DNA of 45,814 bases from Planctomycetales bacterium (GCA_020426845.1 JAGQPF010000280.1:1-45814); one strand, 5' to 3'; shown: positions 23,979 through 31,922, counted from the stretch's first letter. The notes: generated by a model from the sequence alone, not told the origin. A program made the numbers and translations.

Positions 23979-24858
23979 GAAGAGCCCTCGAAATAGGCTT
24001 GCGTTCGGCGTGCGAATCCAACTGACCCAGCATAGCCGGTTTCACCGGCAAGTGCGCCGCGATCGGCGCTCGACGTAAGGGACATAAGCGACACCTGCGG
24101 TGACCTCCGTAAGGGAGGCGAACGGCCCATTAGCGTTTAGGCGACAATATGCATGACTTGGCATGCATAGCTGGGGCAGCCAAGGGAGCTGTGTCGCGGC
24201 GTCCCGGCCTCGCGGCAATTGTCACGTGTCCCCGGCCATGGCGCGCTCAGTGTTCCGATGGCCAAGCCTCGTCCCTTCTACGCCGAACGGCCGAAAGGTC
24301 GAAGCGCCGAAAGGGGGGCAAAGAGCCCGACGGGTTGCGCCATGTCTGTGGCTCGGCTCCGCGTCCGTCGAGCTGGCGGTGGCAAATCGATGGGATTACC
24401 GTCCCTCAGGTGGGGGGATGGCTTGTCGAGGGGCGTCGCACCGTTTCCGACATCGACGTTCTCGGCTAGCACTGCGCCCACGCGCCGCCCTGCCCCAAAT
24501 GCCGGATCAGCTTAGTCGAACGAGCTGTCTCCCGGCGTCCGTTTCGTCGTGCGTGGCCCTTTGGTGTGGTTTGTTAGGAGAGGGGGCACCGGCCCAGGGG
24601 CAATCCCGAAAACAGGCAAAACAAACTGGACACCTTGGTAAACAAGACTTTTTCGGGTGCTTAAAAATTGGGCATGCCGGCGTGCTGGCCGGCAAGGCAC
24701 CCCTCCGGTGGCTGTGCGTAAAAATGTAGCGGCGTCGTAAGTGCTTTCATTGCAGTCACATCAGTGATGGCATTGACTGCGGGCCGAATGTGAGACAAGT
24801 GGCCGCAAATCGGAAGTGCGGCTCTCTCTGACCTCTTGCCCGGCTTTCACAAGTGACG
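23979..24858. other. Long intergenic region upstream of the ribbon-helix-helix gene
   Basis: About 880 bases without a convincing gene; the reading frames here have low-complexity Arg/Ser/Pro translations typical of non-coding GC-rich DNA. It holds a perfect inverted repeat ATGCATG/CATGCAT at 24149-24168. A purine-rich segment around 24285-24370 has possible nested hairpins (GGGGGGCAAAGAGCCC and neighbours) that resembles a structured RNA but matches no class I can name. The inverted repeat at 24752-24780 is listed separately. Confidence 0.5.
24752..24780. promoter_or_regulatory. Inverted repeat, candidate operator for the ribbon-helix-helix gene
   Basis: GCAGTCA (24752-24758) and TGACTGC (24774-24780) are perfect 7-bp inverted arms. 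A second small palindrome, CATCAgTGATG, lies between them. The site is about 80 bases upstream of the ribbon-helix-helix gene. Proteins of this fold commonly bind such sites and repress their own genes; binding here is inferred. Confidence 0.4.
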
Positions 24859-25317
24859 ATGACACGCGACGAGTCCAGTACTGCAGAGTTCCGCGCCTTG
24901 AAGCAGCAGGCCCTTCAGCAGGCCGCCTCTTCCTTTCGGGCCGCCGAAGATTGGGTGGTGTTCTTTCGCAAGGTGCTGGGGCGGGAGGGGCTCATCGTTC
25001 AGCTGTTCCCCGGGGAGAGGAGCCGTCAGGCGTTCGAGCAGTCGGACGAGTTTCGTGAGATCCAGCGGATGCTCGCCAAACTTCGCGAGCAAGCGGTTCC
25101 CCCCAAAGAGCCTACCAAGGTGATCACCGTCCGAATCCCGGTCAGTCTTCACGAGTCGCTTCGAGAGGAAGCGCACCGGCGATGCACGAGCGTCAACAAG
25201 CTGTGCATCAGCAAGCTCGTTCAGATCATTGACGACCAGTTAATTCCGTCCGACATCTCCTGGCGTTCTCCGAGCGGCCCCGGGCTGTCTGGCCGGGGGG
25301 ATGGTGAGCCGGGCTGA
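24859..25317 (+). CDS. Ribbon-helix-helix (Arc/HicB-like) DNA-binding protein
   Basis: A 152-aa protein from the ATG at 24859; an in-frame GTG at 24853 would add two residues. The N-terminal half is helical and charged (AEDWVVFFRKVLG, LFPGERSRQAFEQSDEFREIQRMLAKLRE). The C-terminal part has the ribbon-helix-helix pattern: a KVITVRIPVSLHESL strand-helix, then REEAHRRCTSVNKLCISKLVQII, as in the DNA-binding half of HicB-type and toxin-antitoxin regulators. No HicA-like or other toxin gene is adjacent, so a stand-alone regulator is more likely than an antitoxin. The tail after residue 130 is Gly/Ser/Pro-rich and probably disordered. Confidence 0.8.
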   Translation: MTRDESSTAEFRALKQQALQQAASSFRAAEDWVVFFRKVLGREGLIVQLFPGERSRQAFEQSDEFREIQRMLAKLREQAVPPKEPTKVITVRIPVSLHESLREEAHRRCTSVNKLCISKLVQIIDDQLIPSDISWRSPSGPGLSGRGDGEPG

Positions 25318-25763
25318 GGCCCTTGGCCAGTGCTGCAACGGGCGACCGGCGGAGCGGGTTAACGAGCTAGAATTGCCCGTTAGCTCGAGCCATTTTTGGG
25401 GGCTCGTCGGTCATTGTCGGGGCATGGCTCGACGACTAAGATAAACCCTCGCCGCGCCCCGGTTTCATTACTTCCTTGGGCCTGCAAGCACCCTGGCCCG
25501 CTTTGCTCCATACGGCCTTTTCGGCAATGGCCGGTTCAGCATGGCCTGCTAGGCAAGGAGGCTCGGGGGGCGGCCGAGTTCTGCGGGATTTGTGTTCCCG
25601 TCGGGCTGACTATTGGGATCAACCAGCCGGGCGCGAACTGCGCGGCTTGCCGTTATGCGGCAGCAGCCCGTTCACAACCGGATTTATCGCCTACAATTTC
25701 AACAGGCAGGTGCTCCGCCACCGCGACTTGCCAGCTCAGCTCATTTCATACAGGAGCGATCGA
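25318..25763. other. Leader region upstream of the hibernation factor
   Basis: About 446 bases with no gene. It holds two adjacent hairpins (25363-25406) and a TACAAT -10 candidate at 25692-25697, with TTCACA at 25671-25676 as a poorly spaced (15 nt) -35. The long in-frame extension of the downstream gene into this region does not look coding. Confidence 0.4.
25363..25406 (+). promoter_or_regulatory. Two overlapping hairpins (possible terminator or attenuator)
   Basis: Hairpin 1 pairs CGAGCTA (25363-25369) with TAGCTCG (25381-25387). Hairpin 2 pairs CGAGCC (25386-25391) with GGCTCG (25401-25406) around a T-rich loop. They share bases 25386-25387, so full formation of one disturbs the other. 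They may end transcription of the ribbon-helix-helix gene; there is no U-tract after hairpin 2. Confidence 0.4.
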
Positions 25764-26111
25764 TTGCAAATTCAAGTATCCGCCCGCCATGGCAACTTGG
25801 ACGATAGTTCTCGAGAGAAAATTGAAGAGAAAGTGGAGCGCCTGATCCGCCTCTTTGATCGCTTGACCTCCATCCACGTGACCGTCGATATGGCGCATCT
25901 GGAGGCTCCCGAGGTGGAAATTCGGGTGACGGCCGAAGGGCACGAGGATTTTGTGTGCACCGACGCCGGATCGAACGTCTACGCGAGCCTGGACGGGGCG
26001 ATTCACAAAATGGAGGGCCAGCTTCGCAAGCATAAGGAAAAGCGAACCGGGCACCGCGCCACATCCCAAAAACACCTCGAGACGCCGGTCCCGCAAGACG
26101 AAGAAGATTGA
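25764..26111 (+). CDS. hpf: Ribosome hibernation promoting factor (HPF/YfiA family, short form)
   Basis: A 115-aa protein. The start is the TTG at 25764, fixed by AGGAG at 25752-25756 seven bases upstream and by the family's N-terminus (QIQVSARHGNLDD). The sequence follows the S30AE/HPF fold: ARHGNLDDSSREKIEEKVERL, then IHVTVDMAHLEAPEVEIRVTAEG, then DAGSNVYASLDGAIHKMEGQLRKHKEK. It binds the 30S subunit in the mRNA/tRNA channel and silences ribosomes under starvation. It lacks the extra C-terminal dimerisation domain of long HPF. It is followed by EIIA-Ntr-like and HPr-like genes, as in the rpoN-hpf-ptsN clusters of proteobacteria. Confidence 0.92.
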   Translation: MQIQVSARHGNLDDSSREKIEEKVERLIRLFDRLTSIHVTVDMAHLEAPEVEIRVTAEGHEDFVCTDAGSNVYASLDGAIHKMEGQLRKHKEKRTGHRATSQKHLETPVPQDEED

Positions 26112-26140
26112 GTCGGGAGTTCCACCGGTTACTTGAATTC

Positions 26141-26169
26141 GATCCCTCGCTTACGCTTCGGGTTTCCTT
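26141..26169 (-). repeat. 3'-end repeat family A, copy between hpf and the EIIA gene
   Basis: These 29 bases are the exact reverse complement of 7487-7515. The copy lies 30 bases past the hpf stop codon, in the opposite orientation to hpf. Confidence 0.9.
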
Positions 26170-26317
26170 TTTGAATTCGCGCCGGGTCATCGCCTTGAGT
26201 CGTCCTTGCCGCGATGGCGTGATTCGGCCGATCGGCGAGGATGTTGTCTCAACTGCTGTCTCAACCGCCCCCGCAGGCCACGGCTACGGCCTGGCCGCTG
26301 CAGAATCCATTTAGCCT

Positions 26318-26335
26318 CTGACAGGAGCCTGTCAG
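26318..26335 (+). promoter_or_regulatory. Perfect hairpin just upstream of the EIIA ribosome-binding site
   Basis: CTGACAG (26318-26324), loop GAGC, CTGTCAG (26329-26335). It ends about 10 bases before the GAGGAAG ribosome-binding site (26347-26353) and 23 bases before the EIIA start. It could be an operator, an mRNA-stability element or a weak terminator. Confidence 0.45.
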
Positions 26336-26358
26336 CGGTCCGTCACGAGGAAGAACAG

Positions 26359-26835
26359 ATGAAATTCCAAGAGTTTGTGGAGTTCAAGGCGATTCGGGCC
26401 GAGTTGGCCGCGGACGACAAGCAGGGAGTCATCGAGGAGCTGGTCGGCGCTCTGGTGGAGTGCGGGGCGATTGACGCCGAGCAAAAAGAGAGCGTGGTGA
26501 CCGCGATCATGAATCGCGAGGAGCTCGGCAGCACCGGCATCGGGCGCGGCGTTGCGCTGCCGCACACCAAGCACTCCAGCGTCGAGAAGCTGGTCGGCAC
26601 CGTCGGCGTCAGCTCCGGCGGAGTCGACTTCGACAGCCTCGACGGCGAAAAGGTGCACTTGGTCTTTTTGCTGGTTTCGCCGTTCGATCGCCCCAGCCAT
26701 CACCTTCGCGCGCTGGAGAATATTACCCGGCAACTGCGCGATGACACGTTGTGCCGCTTCCTCAAGCAGAGCAAGACGACTGAGGACATCCAGCAACTGC
26801 TGGAAGAGGCGGACAACAATCAGTTCGTGTCCTAG
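26359..26835 (+). CDS. ptsN: PTS EIIA domain protein, PtsN-like (nitrogen-related/fructose-type)
   Basis: A 158-aa protein from the ATG at 26359, preceded by GAGGAAG. It spans a single PTS EIIA type-2 domain. The phosphorylatable histidine is in GVALPHTKHSSV (H69, preceded by the usual ALP; H72 nearby). The REELGSTGIGRG segment before it and the FLLVSPFDRPSHHLRALENITR segment after it are family-typical. No EIIB/EIIC transport domains are present, so it is probably regulatory, as in the PTS-Ntr chain. It lies between hpf and an HPr-like gene, with only 9 bases to the latter. Confidence 0.9.
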   Translation: MKFQEFVEFKAIRAELAADDKQGVIEELVGALVECGAIDAEQKESVVTAIMNREELGSTGIGRGVALPHTKHSSVEKLVGTVGVSSGGVDFDSLDGEKVHLVFLLVSPFDRPSHHLRALENITRQLRDDTLCRFLKQSKTTEDIQQLLEEADNNQFVS

Positions 26836-26844
26836 TAATTTACT

Positions 26845-27132
26845 ATGCCACAAGACGCCTCACAAACGGTCGTGATCGGGAGTCCGCAAGGTCTCCACTT
26901 GCGCCCCGCTCACGCCTTCGCGACGCTGGCGAGCAAGTTCTCGTCCAAAATCACGGTCACCCGTGACGCCGACAGTGTGGACGGCAAGAGCATCCTCGAC
27001 TTGGCCACGTTGGCGGCGGCCGAGGGCCACACTCTGGTGATTCACGCCAGCGGTGAAGACGCGGAGCAGGCGGTCGAGGAGCTGGCTGCGCTATTGGCCG
27101 AATTGGCCCAAGAAGAGAAATCCGCCGAGTAA
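26845..27132 (+). CDS. HPr-family phosphocarrier protein
   Basis: A 95-aa protein, close to normal HPr size. The active site is GLHLRPAHAFA with H18 as phosphoacceptor; the common motif is GLHARPA. The regulatory-serine region reads VDGKSILDLATLAA, with S49 corresponding to Ser46 of Firmicutes HPr, so HPr-kinase control is conceivable. The C-terminus is acidic (EEKSAE). It follows the EIIA gene by 9 bases, so the two are co-transcribed and likely phosphotransfer partners. EI (PtsP or PtsI) is not in the window. Confidence 0.92.
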   Translation: MPQDASQTVVIGSPQGLHLRPAHAFATLASKFSSKITVTRDADSVDGKSILDLATLAAAEGHTLVIHASGEDAEQAVEELAALLAELAQEEKSAE

Positions 27133-27481
27133 TGCCCTCGGGGCGGGAATCCGGCCAGGGCCGGCAAATTCAGCCCCCCGCTAGCTTGGCGGCTTTGGGC
27201 TTGGGTTCTCACTTCTCACTCGCGTGCCGAACCGCTACATTGGTGCAGGTGGAAAACTCGTTTCCACCCCTCCGGACGGCTCCGCCCTCCGGATCATTGA
27301 ACCACTTACATGGTGCTGACTGCACGGGCCGATCAACTCGTGACATGCCGAGCTCGCCAGACCGTTTTTGCCGCACAATTGTCGGCAAATGCTCCCGCGA
27401 CTCAGAGTTGATTGCCACCCTGCGCGGTCAGGGCCCATCATTTAGAGCCCGGATGTGGAGTTCGGGACAGTTGTTATTTGG
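27133..27481. other. Intergenic region after the HPr gene
   Basis: About 349 bases without a gene. It contains the strong hairpin at 27248-27268 (listed separately) and a second inverted repeat, TCCGGA at about 27271 and 27287. The remainder shows nothing recognisable. Confidence 0.5.
27248..27268 (+). terminator. Strong hairpin downstream of the HPr gene
   Basis: GGTGGAAA and TTTCCACC form a perfect 8-bp stem around loop ACTCG. It lies 115 bases past the HPr stop. No U-tract follows (CCCTCC does), so the terminator call is tentative; a processing or Rho-linked element is possible. Confidence 0.35.
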
Positions 27482-28117
27482 ATGATTCGTCAGCGTATAA
27501 GGATTCGATTTAGCAAGACGGGTGATCTGCGATTGATCAGCCATCGCGATTTGGTGCGCGTCTGGGAGCGATTGTTCCGACGCGCAGCTTTGCAACTCAG
27601 CATGAGCGAAGGGTTTCACCCCAAGGCGAAGATGATTTTTCCTTCCGCTTTGGGGCTGGGAATCGACGGATTGAGCGAGATCATGGAAGTGGAGATTGAG
27701 GAGCAGGCCGACGTTGCGGATTTGCGCCGCCGCCTCGAGCCCCAATGCCCTCCCGGACTCCAGATTCTCGAGATTTCCGCGCCGCAACCGGGCGCCCCTA
27801 AGCCACAGCTGGTTCAGACAACCTATGAGGTCGTCGTTCCCGCGGACCGACAAGCGTCCGCGGCCGAGGCGATCTCGCGTTTGATGAGCCAGGATCCATG
27901 GTTGTTGCACCGCGAGGGGCGTAACGAGCCAATTGATGTGCGGGCCGACCTGGGCGAATTGTCCATCGACACGGCCCGTGGTGTGTTGAGCATGAAGATT
28001 CGGGCCAGCCGAACGGCGAGCGTCCGGCCGCGAGAGGTGCTGGAGGCGGTCGGACTCGGCGATTTGGAGCAACATGGCTGCCATCTCACTCGCACTCATG
28101 TGGAACTAAATACATGA
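27482..28117 (+). CDS. DUF2344 / TIGR03936-type protein (radical-SAM-linked)
   Basis: A 211-aa protein from the ATG at 27482. The N-terminus IRQRIRIRFSKTGDLRLISHRDLVRVWERLFRR and the following LSMSEGFHPKAKMIFPSALGLG are diagnostic of this family. It is usually encoded next to, or fused with, a B12-binding radical SAM protein and just before RNase G. The RNase G neighbour is present (99 bases downstream), but no radical SAM gene is adjacent. The biochemical role is unknown; it has been suspected to act in RNA modification or ribosome-related chemistry. Confidence 0.9.
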   Translation: MIRQRIRIRFSKTGDLRLISHRDLVRVWERLFRRAALQLSMSEGFHPKAKMIFPSALGLGIDGLSEIMEVEIEEQADVADLRRRLEPQCPPGLQILEISAPQPGAPKPQLVQTTYEVVVPADRQASAAEAISRLMSQDPWLLHREGRNEPIDVRADLGELSIDTARGVLSMKIRASRTASVRPREVLEAVGLGDLEQHGCHLTRTHVELNT

Positions 28118-28215
28118 ATCGCCAACACTGATGACGCTCACACTCGCAGGCGCCGCCGCTTCGGGCGGCTATCGATTCCGCGTTGCCGAATGCGCAACAC
28201 GAAAGACCTGCCTTT

Positions 28216-29778
28216 ATGAAGAAGGAAATGTTGATCAATGTGTCGCAGCCGGAAGAGTGCCGGATTGCGATCATTGAAGATGGACGGCTCGAGGAGCTCT
28301 ACACCGAGCGAGCCAGCCAGGACAACTACGTCGGCAATATCTACAAGGGACGCATCGTCAACCTGGAGCCGAGCATCCAGGCCGCCTTCGTCGACTTCGG
28401 GGTGGGACGCAACGGCTTCCTGCACATTAGCGACGTCGAGCCACAGTACTTTCGCCAGGGCGGATACGACCCCAAAGAGGCGCTGGAGGACGATCGCGAC
28501 GGACGCCGCCGCAAATTCCGCACGGGCCGGCCGCGCATCAAGCCGCCCATCCAGGAGTTGTTCAAGCGTGGCGACGAGGTGTTGGTGCAGGTAATCAAGG
28601 AAGGCATCGGCGCCAAGGGGCCGACGCTTTCCACCTACATCTCCATTCCCGGCCGCTATCTCGTGCTGATGCCCGCCCTCGGGCGCGTCGGCGTCTCCCG
28701 CAAAATCGAGGACGACGATGCGCGGCGGACGCTCCGCGACATGCTGCTCGAGCTGAATCCGCCCAAGGGGCTGGGCTTCATCGTTCGCACCGCTGGCCAA
28801 GGTCGCTCCCGACGCGAGCTGCAGCGCGACATGGCCTACCTGTTGCGGCTTTGGAAAGTGATTGTGCGGCGGGTCAAAAACCTCGAGGGACCGGTCGACA
28901 TCTACGAAGAAAGCGACATGATCATTCGCACGATCCGCGACATCTTCTCCTCGGATGTCGACGCGATCTATGTGGATGAGCCGAAGGCCTACGAGCGGGC
29001 TCGCGAATTTCTGCAACTCGTAATGCCCCGCCACGTCGATCGCCTGCATCACTACGAAGGCAAGGAGCCGCTGTTCCACAAGTATCAACTGGAGGAGGAG
29101 ATCCACGGCATTCATCGCCGCGAAGTGAAGCTGCCCAACGGCGGCTCCATCGTGATCGACCCCACCGAGGCGCTGGTGGCGATCGACGTCAACAGCGGCA
29201 GCTTCCGCCTGGATGACAATGCGGAGGAGACCGCCTTCCAGCTGAACCTCTCCGCCGCCCGCGAGATCGCGCGGCAACTGCGGCTTCGCGACCTCGGCGG
29301 CGTGATCGTCAACGACTTCATCGACATGCGGAAGGAAAAGCACCGCCGGGCCCTCGAGCGGGCGCTGCGCGACGCAATGAAACGCGACCGCGCCCGGACC
29401 AAGATCCTTCGCACCAGCCCGTTCGGCCTGATCGAAATGACGAGGCAGCGGATCCGCCCCAGCCTGAAACGCAGCGTCTACAGCGACTGCCCCTGCTGCA
29501 CCGGGCGCGGCGTCGTCAAGACCGCCGAAAGCATGTCCATCGAAGTCGTCCGCATGCTGATGCTTGCGGCACAGCAGCCCAATGCGGCCCGCGTCTCGGT
29601 GCGCGTCAACGATGAAGTGGCGGCCTATCTGAACAACAAGAAACGTCGCGAGATCATGTCGCTCGAGGAGGACAATCAAATCTCGGTCCAAGTGCTGGGT
29701 AGCGAGGCGCTCTACCCGGAGCATCTCGAGCTGACGGTGGTGGACACCGAGAACCGCGAGATTCGGCTGCCCAAGTAG
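28216..29778 (+). CDS. rng: Ribonuclease G/E family endoribonuclease
   Basis: A 520-aa protein from the ATG at 28216. An S1-like RNA-binding region starts near residue 35 (DNYVGNIYKGRIVNLEPSIQAAFVDFGVGRNGFLH) and carries a charged insertion (about 80-115). The catalytic DNase-I-like subdomain has D324 in AIDVNSGS and D367 in VNDFIDM, the two Mg2+ ligands. The zinc-link motif CPCCTGRG starts at C425 (pattern CPxCxGxG). It ends soon after the catalytic core, without the long RNase E degradosome tail, so RNase G-like architecture is favoured. The enzyme processes rRNA precursors and degrades mRNA by 5'-end-sensing cleavage. It is downstream of the DUF2344 gene, a conserved arrangement. Confidence 0.95.
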   Translation: MKKEMLINVSQPEECRIAIIEDGRLEELYTERASQDNYVGNIYKGRIVNLEPSIQAAFVDFGVGRNGFLHISDVEPQYFRQGGYDPKEALEDDRDGRRRKFRTGRPRIKPPIQELFKRGDEVLVQVIKEGIGAKGPTLSTYISIPGRYLVLMPALGRVGVSRKIEDDDARRTLRDMLLELNPPKGLGFIVRTAGQGRSRRELQRDMAYLLRLWKVIVRRVKNLEGPVDIYEESDMIIRTIRDIFSSDVDAIYVDEPKAYERAREFLQLVMPRHVDRLHHYEGKEPLFHKYQLEEEIHGIHRREVKLPNGGSIVIDPTEALVAIDVNSGSFRLDDNAEETAFQLNLSAAREIARQLRLRDLGGVIVNDFIDMRKEKHRRALERALRDAMKRDRARTKILRTSPFGLIEMTRQRIRPSLKRSVYSDCPCCTGRGVVKTAESMSIEVVRMLMLAAQQPNAARVSVRVNDEVAAYLNNKKRREIMSLEEDNQISVQVLGSEALYPEHLELTVVDTENREIRLPK

Positions 29779-29824
29779 CGGGTTTCGGGCGGGTCGCCGG
29801 CGTTCGCCTCGCGAGCGTCGCGGC

Positions 29825-30283
29825 TCACCAGCCGATGGCCTGCTCGATCAGCACCAGCAGCACATTGGGGTCGTATGGCTTGCGAACGAAGAACTCGCTG
29901 CCTGCGGCGCGGCATTCGCGCACGATGTCCGGGGCATCCTCGCCGCTGACGACAATCACCGGCAGGCCGCACGTCCGAGGCGAGTCGGCGATTTCGCGGC
30001 AGACATCCAGCCCGCTCATGTCGGGCAGCTGCAGGTCGAGCACCACCAGATCGGGCTCTTCCGCCAGCGCGCGGCCGAGCCCATCGCGGCCCTCGTGAGC
30101 GGTGCCTGTTGCGAACCCGAGCTTCTCCAAGCGTTTGGCCAGCACGAACGCTTGGTCGCGGTCGTCGTCGATGATCAGAATCGAGCCGCGCGGCTGTCCG
30201 ACTGGCAGTGCCTCCTGGGCGCACTCCTGCGGCGACCATCCGTCCGATGTCAGCGACAGCTCAACTTGAGGGTCGTGGATCAT
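29825..30283 (-). CDS. Stand-alone response-regulator receiver protein
   Basis: A 152-aa protein from the ATG at 30283. A variable N-terminus (about 1-33) precedes a complete receiver domain: acidic pocket D39-D41 in ILIIDDDRD, phospho-acceptor D83 in LVVLDLQLPDMSG, conserved Ser in VVSGED (S113) and K135 in VRKPYD. It ends right after the domain, so there is no DNA-binding or enzymatic output; it acts by protein contact or as a phosphate relay. No histidine kinase is nearby. It is transcribed divergently from the dehydratase gene. Confidence 0.92.
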   Translation of the reverse strand: MIHDPQVELSLTSDGWSPQECAQEALPVGQPRGSILIIDDDRDQAFVLAKRLEKLGFATGTAHEGRDGLGRALAEEPDLVVLDLQLPDMSGLDVCREIADSPRTCGLPVIVVSGEDAPDIVRECRAAGSEFFVRKPYDPNVLLVLIEQAIGW

Positions 30284-30623
30284 TGGCGCCTTCCCTGATG
30301 AGGCAGGTGAGTCTCTTGGCGTTTGGCCGTTGAGCGTGACGCGCGGTCTCGGGATATGGAGATGAGCTTCCGAGTCCCCGCCTTGTAAAGGTGCCGCGCC
30401 CCAGCCTGATGTCAAAACGAAACATGTGGAAAAAACTCAACGTTTGCGGCGCCGCACGGGGTTGTCGGAGCAATCGCAAATACGCAAGATGTTGCGATTG
30501 AGACGGATTGCCCGACTCCAACGGCGCCGCCGATCGTGACAGCTCAACGTCACACCGGATCGCCCGCGTGGTCGAGTTGATCGCCTATCCGGCGCCGCCT
30601 CACACCTCAGCCAGGAACAGGCC
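30284..30623. other. Divergent intergenic region with inverted repeat
   Basis: About 340 bases between the receiver gene (-) and the dehydratase gene (+). It contains the palindrome GCGGCGCCGC near 30446 and the long inverted repeat at 30471-30500. No further RNA or gene is recognised. Confidence 0.5.
30471..30500. promoter_or_regulatory. 9-bp inverted repeat, candidate operator
   Basis: CAATCGCAA (30471-30479) and TTGCGATTG (30492-30500) are perfect arms 12 bases apart. The site lies about 124 bases upstream of the dehydratase gene and 188 bases upstream of the receiver gene. It could control either. No regulator gene for it is evident. Confidence 0.4.
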
Positions 30624-31727
30624 ATGAAAATTGCACGCATTCGAGCCTACCGCGTCGAGCTTCCGCTCCACGAGGGCAGTTATAAGTGGTCGGGCGGCAA
30701 GTCCGTCACCGTGTTTGACAGCACCGTCGTGTGCGTGGAGACTGCCTGCGGCCTGCAGGGCTGGGGCGAGTGTTGCCCATTGGGGCCGTTTTACTTGCCG
30801 GCGTACGCGGAGGGAGTGCGAGCAGGAATCCGGGAGCTCGGTCCGCACCTGATCGGCGAAGATCCCCGCCAGTTGGAGAAGCTCAACCTGCGCATGGACG
30901 CGGCGCTGAAAGGCCATCCTTATGTGAAATCACCGCTCGACCAAGCCTGCTGGGATATTCTTGGCAAACATAGCCAGCTGCCTTGCTGCTTGCTGCTGGG
31001 CGGGCGCTATGGCGACGACTTCGTCTTGTACCGCGCGATCTCGCAGGAGTCGCCAGAGCAGATGGCGGCGAACGTCGCTGGCTATCGCGCCGAAGGCTAC
31101 CGCCGCTTCCAATTGAAGGTTGGCGGCGATCCGGACACCGACATCGAGCGGATTCGCGCCGTCGCCGCCCAATTGCAGCCAGGTGACAAGCTCATTGCCG
31201 ACGCCAACACCGGCTGGACGCAGCACGAGGCGATCCGCGTCGTCCGCGCCGTTCGCGATGTGGACGTGTACATCGAGCAGCCCTGCTTGACCTACGAGGA
31301 GTGCCTGGCGGTGCAGCGCCGCACGGACCATCCGTTCGTGCTCGACGAGGTGATCGACGGAATTGATCCGTTGATCCGTGGCAAGCACGACTTGGCCATG
31401 GATGTGGTGAACATCAAGATCAGCAAGTTCGGCGGCCTCACGCGGGCAAGGCAGGCCCGGGACCTCTGCGCGCGGCTCGGCATCGCCATGACGATCGAGG
31501 ACAGCTGGGGAGGTGACATGACGACGGCGGCGATCGCCCACCTCGCCCACAGCACGCCGACCGAGTTGTTGTTCACTTCGACGGACTTCAACAGTTATGT
31601 GACCGTCAGCCACGCCGAAGGGGCCCCGCAGCGCGAAAACGGCCGGATGGCGGCGCCGCAGCGGCCGGGATTGGGCTTCGAGCCTCGATTGGACGTGCTC
31701 GGCCCGCCCGTGTTGGAAATTGGCTGA
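30624..31727 (+). CDS. Enolase-superfamily dehydratase/racemase (MR/MLE group, hydroxyproline-dehydratase-like)
   Basis: A 367-aa protein of typical length. The N-terminal cap has [19 protein letters not shown]. The barrel carries the general acid/base K165 in [10 protein letters not shown], metal ligands D193 (IADANTGW), E218 (YIEQPC) and E242 (VLDEVI), and the second lysine K265 in [11 protein letters not shown]. The following [24 protein letters not shown] is strongly reminiscent of the cis-3-hydroxy-L-proline dehydratase/betaine-epimerase group. Proline-derivative metabolism is therefore the best guess, but substrate prediction in this superfamily is unreliable. No proline-catabolic genes are next to it. 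Confidence 0.9.
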   Translation: MKIARIRAYRVELPLHEGSYKWSGGKSVTVFDSTVVCVETACGLQGWGECCPLGPFYLPAYAEGVRAGIRELGPHLIGEDPRQLEKLNLRMDAALKGHPYVKSPLDQACWDILGKHSQLPCCLLLGGRYGDDFVLYRAISQESPEQMAANVAGYRAEGYRRFQLKVGGDPDTDIERIRAVAAQLQPGDKLIADANTGWTQHEAIRVVRAVRDVDVYIEQPCLTYEECLAVQRRTDHPFVLDEVIDGIDPLIRGKHDLAMDVVNIKISKFGGLTRARQARDLCARLGIAMTIEDSWGGDMTTAAIAHLAHSTPTELLFTSTDFNSYVTVSHAEGAPQRENGRMAAPQRPGLGFEPRLDVLGPPVLEIG

Positions 31728-31742
31728 TCGAGGAAGAACAGT

Positions 31743-31777
31743 CGGGCCTCCATCGCAGGCGACGCTTGTGAGGCCCG
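31743..31777 (+). terminator. Hairpin downstream of the dehydratase gene
   Basis: CGGGCCTC (31743-31750) pairs perfectly with GAGGCCCG (31770-31777), 16 bases past the stop codon. No U-run follows (TTGGAGG), so intrinsic termination would be weak. Confidence 0.45.
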
Positions 31778-31827
31778 TTGGAGGGGCCAGCGAGGGTGCG
31801 GGCTGCCTGTGGGTGACAGCGGCGAGT

Positions 31828-31833
31828 TATAAT
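31828..31833 (+). promoter_or_regulatory. Candidate -10 box (TATAAT) of the DUF1592 gene cluster
   Basis: A perfect TATAAT at 31828-31833, about 90 bases upstream of the ATG at 31923. No good -35 sits 16-18 bases upstream, so an activator may be needed or the match is chance. Confidence 0.4.
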
Positions 31834-31922
31834 GAACGCTTGCCTTTAGTTGGCACAGGGGTTGCGCAATGCCGCACGGTTGCTTGGCGCCCATGCTACG
31901 TTTTCATCCGCCCGGAACTGCC

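Noticed and set aside
24163-24729. 188-aa frame in the long intergenic region
   Set aside because: Arg/Ser/Pro-rich, no ribosome-binding site, no recognisable domain, and overlaps other equally long frames.
24859-25317. HicAB-type toxin-antitoxin module
   Set aside because: Only a ribbon-helix-helix protein is present; no small toxin gene lies on either side.
25476-25763. N-terminal 96-codon extension of the hibernation factor
   Set aside because: Non-family sequence; the TTG at 25764 has a strong AGGAG and starts exactly at the family N-terminus.
28138-29724. 528-aa frame opposite the RNase G gene
   Set aside because: Antisense shadow of an unmistakable RNase G/E protein.
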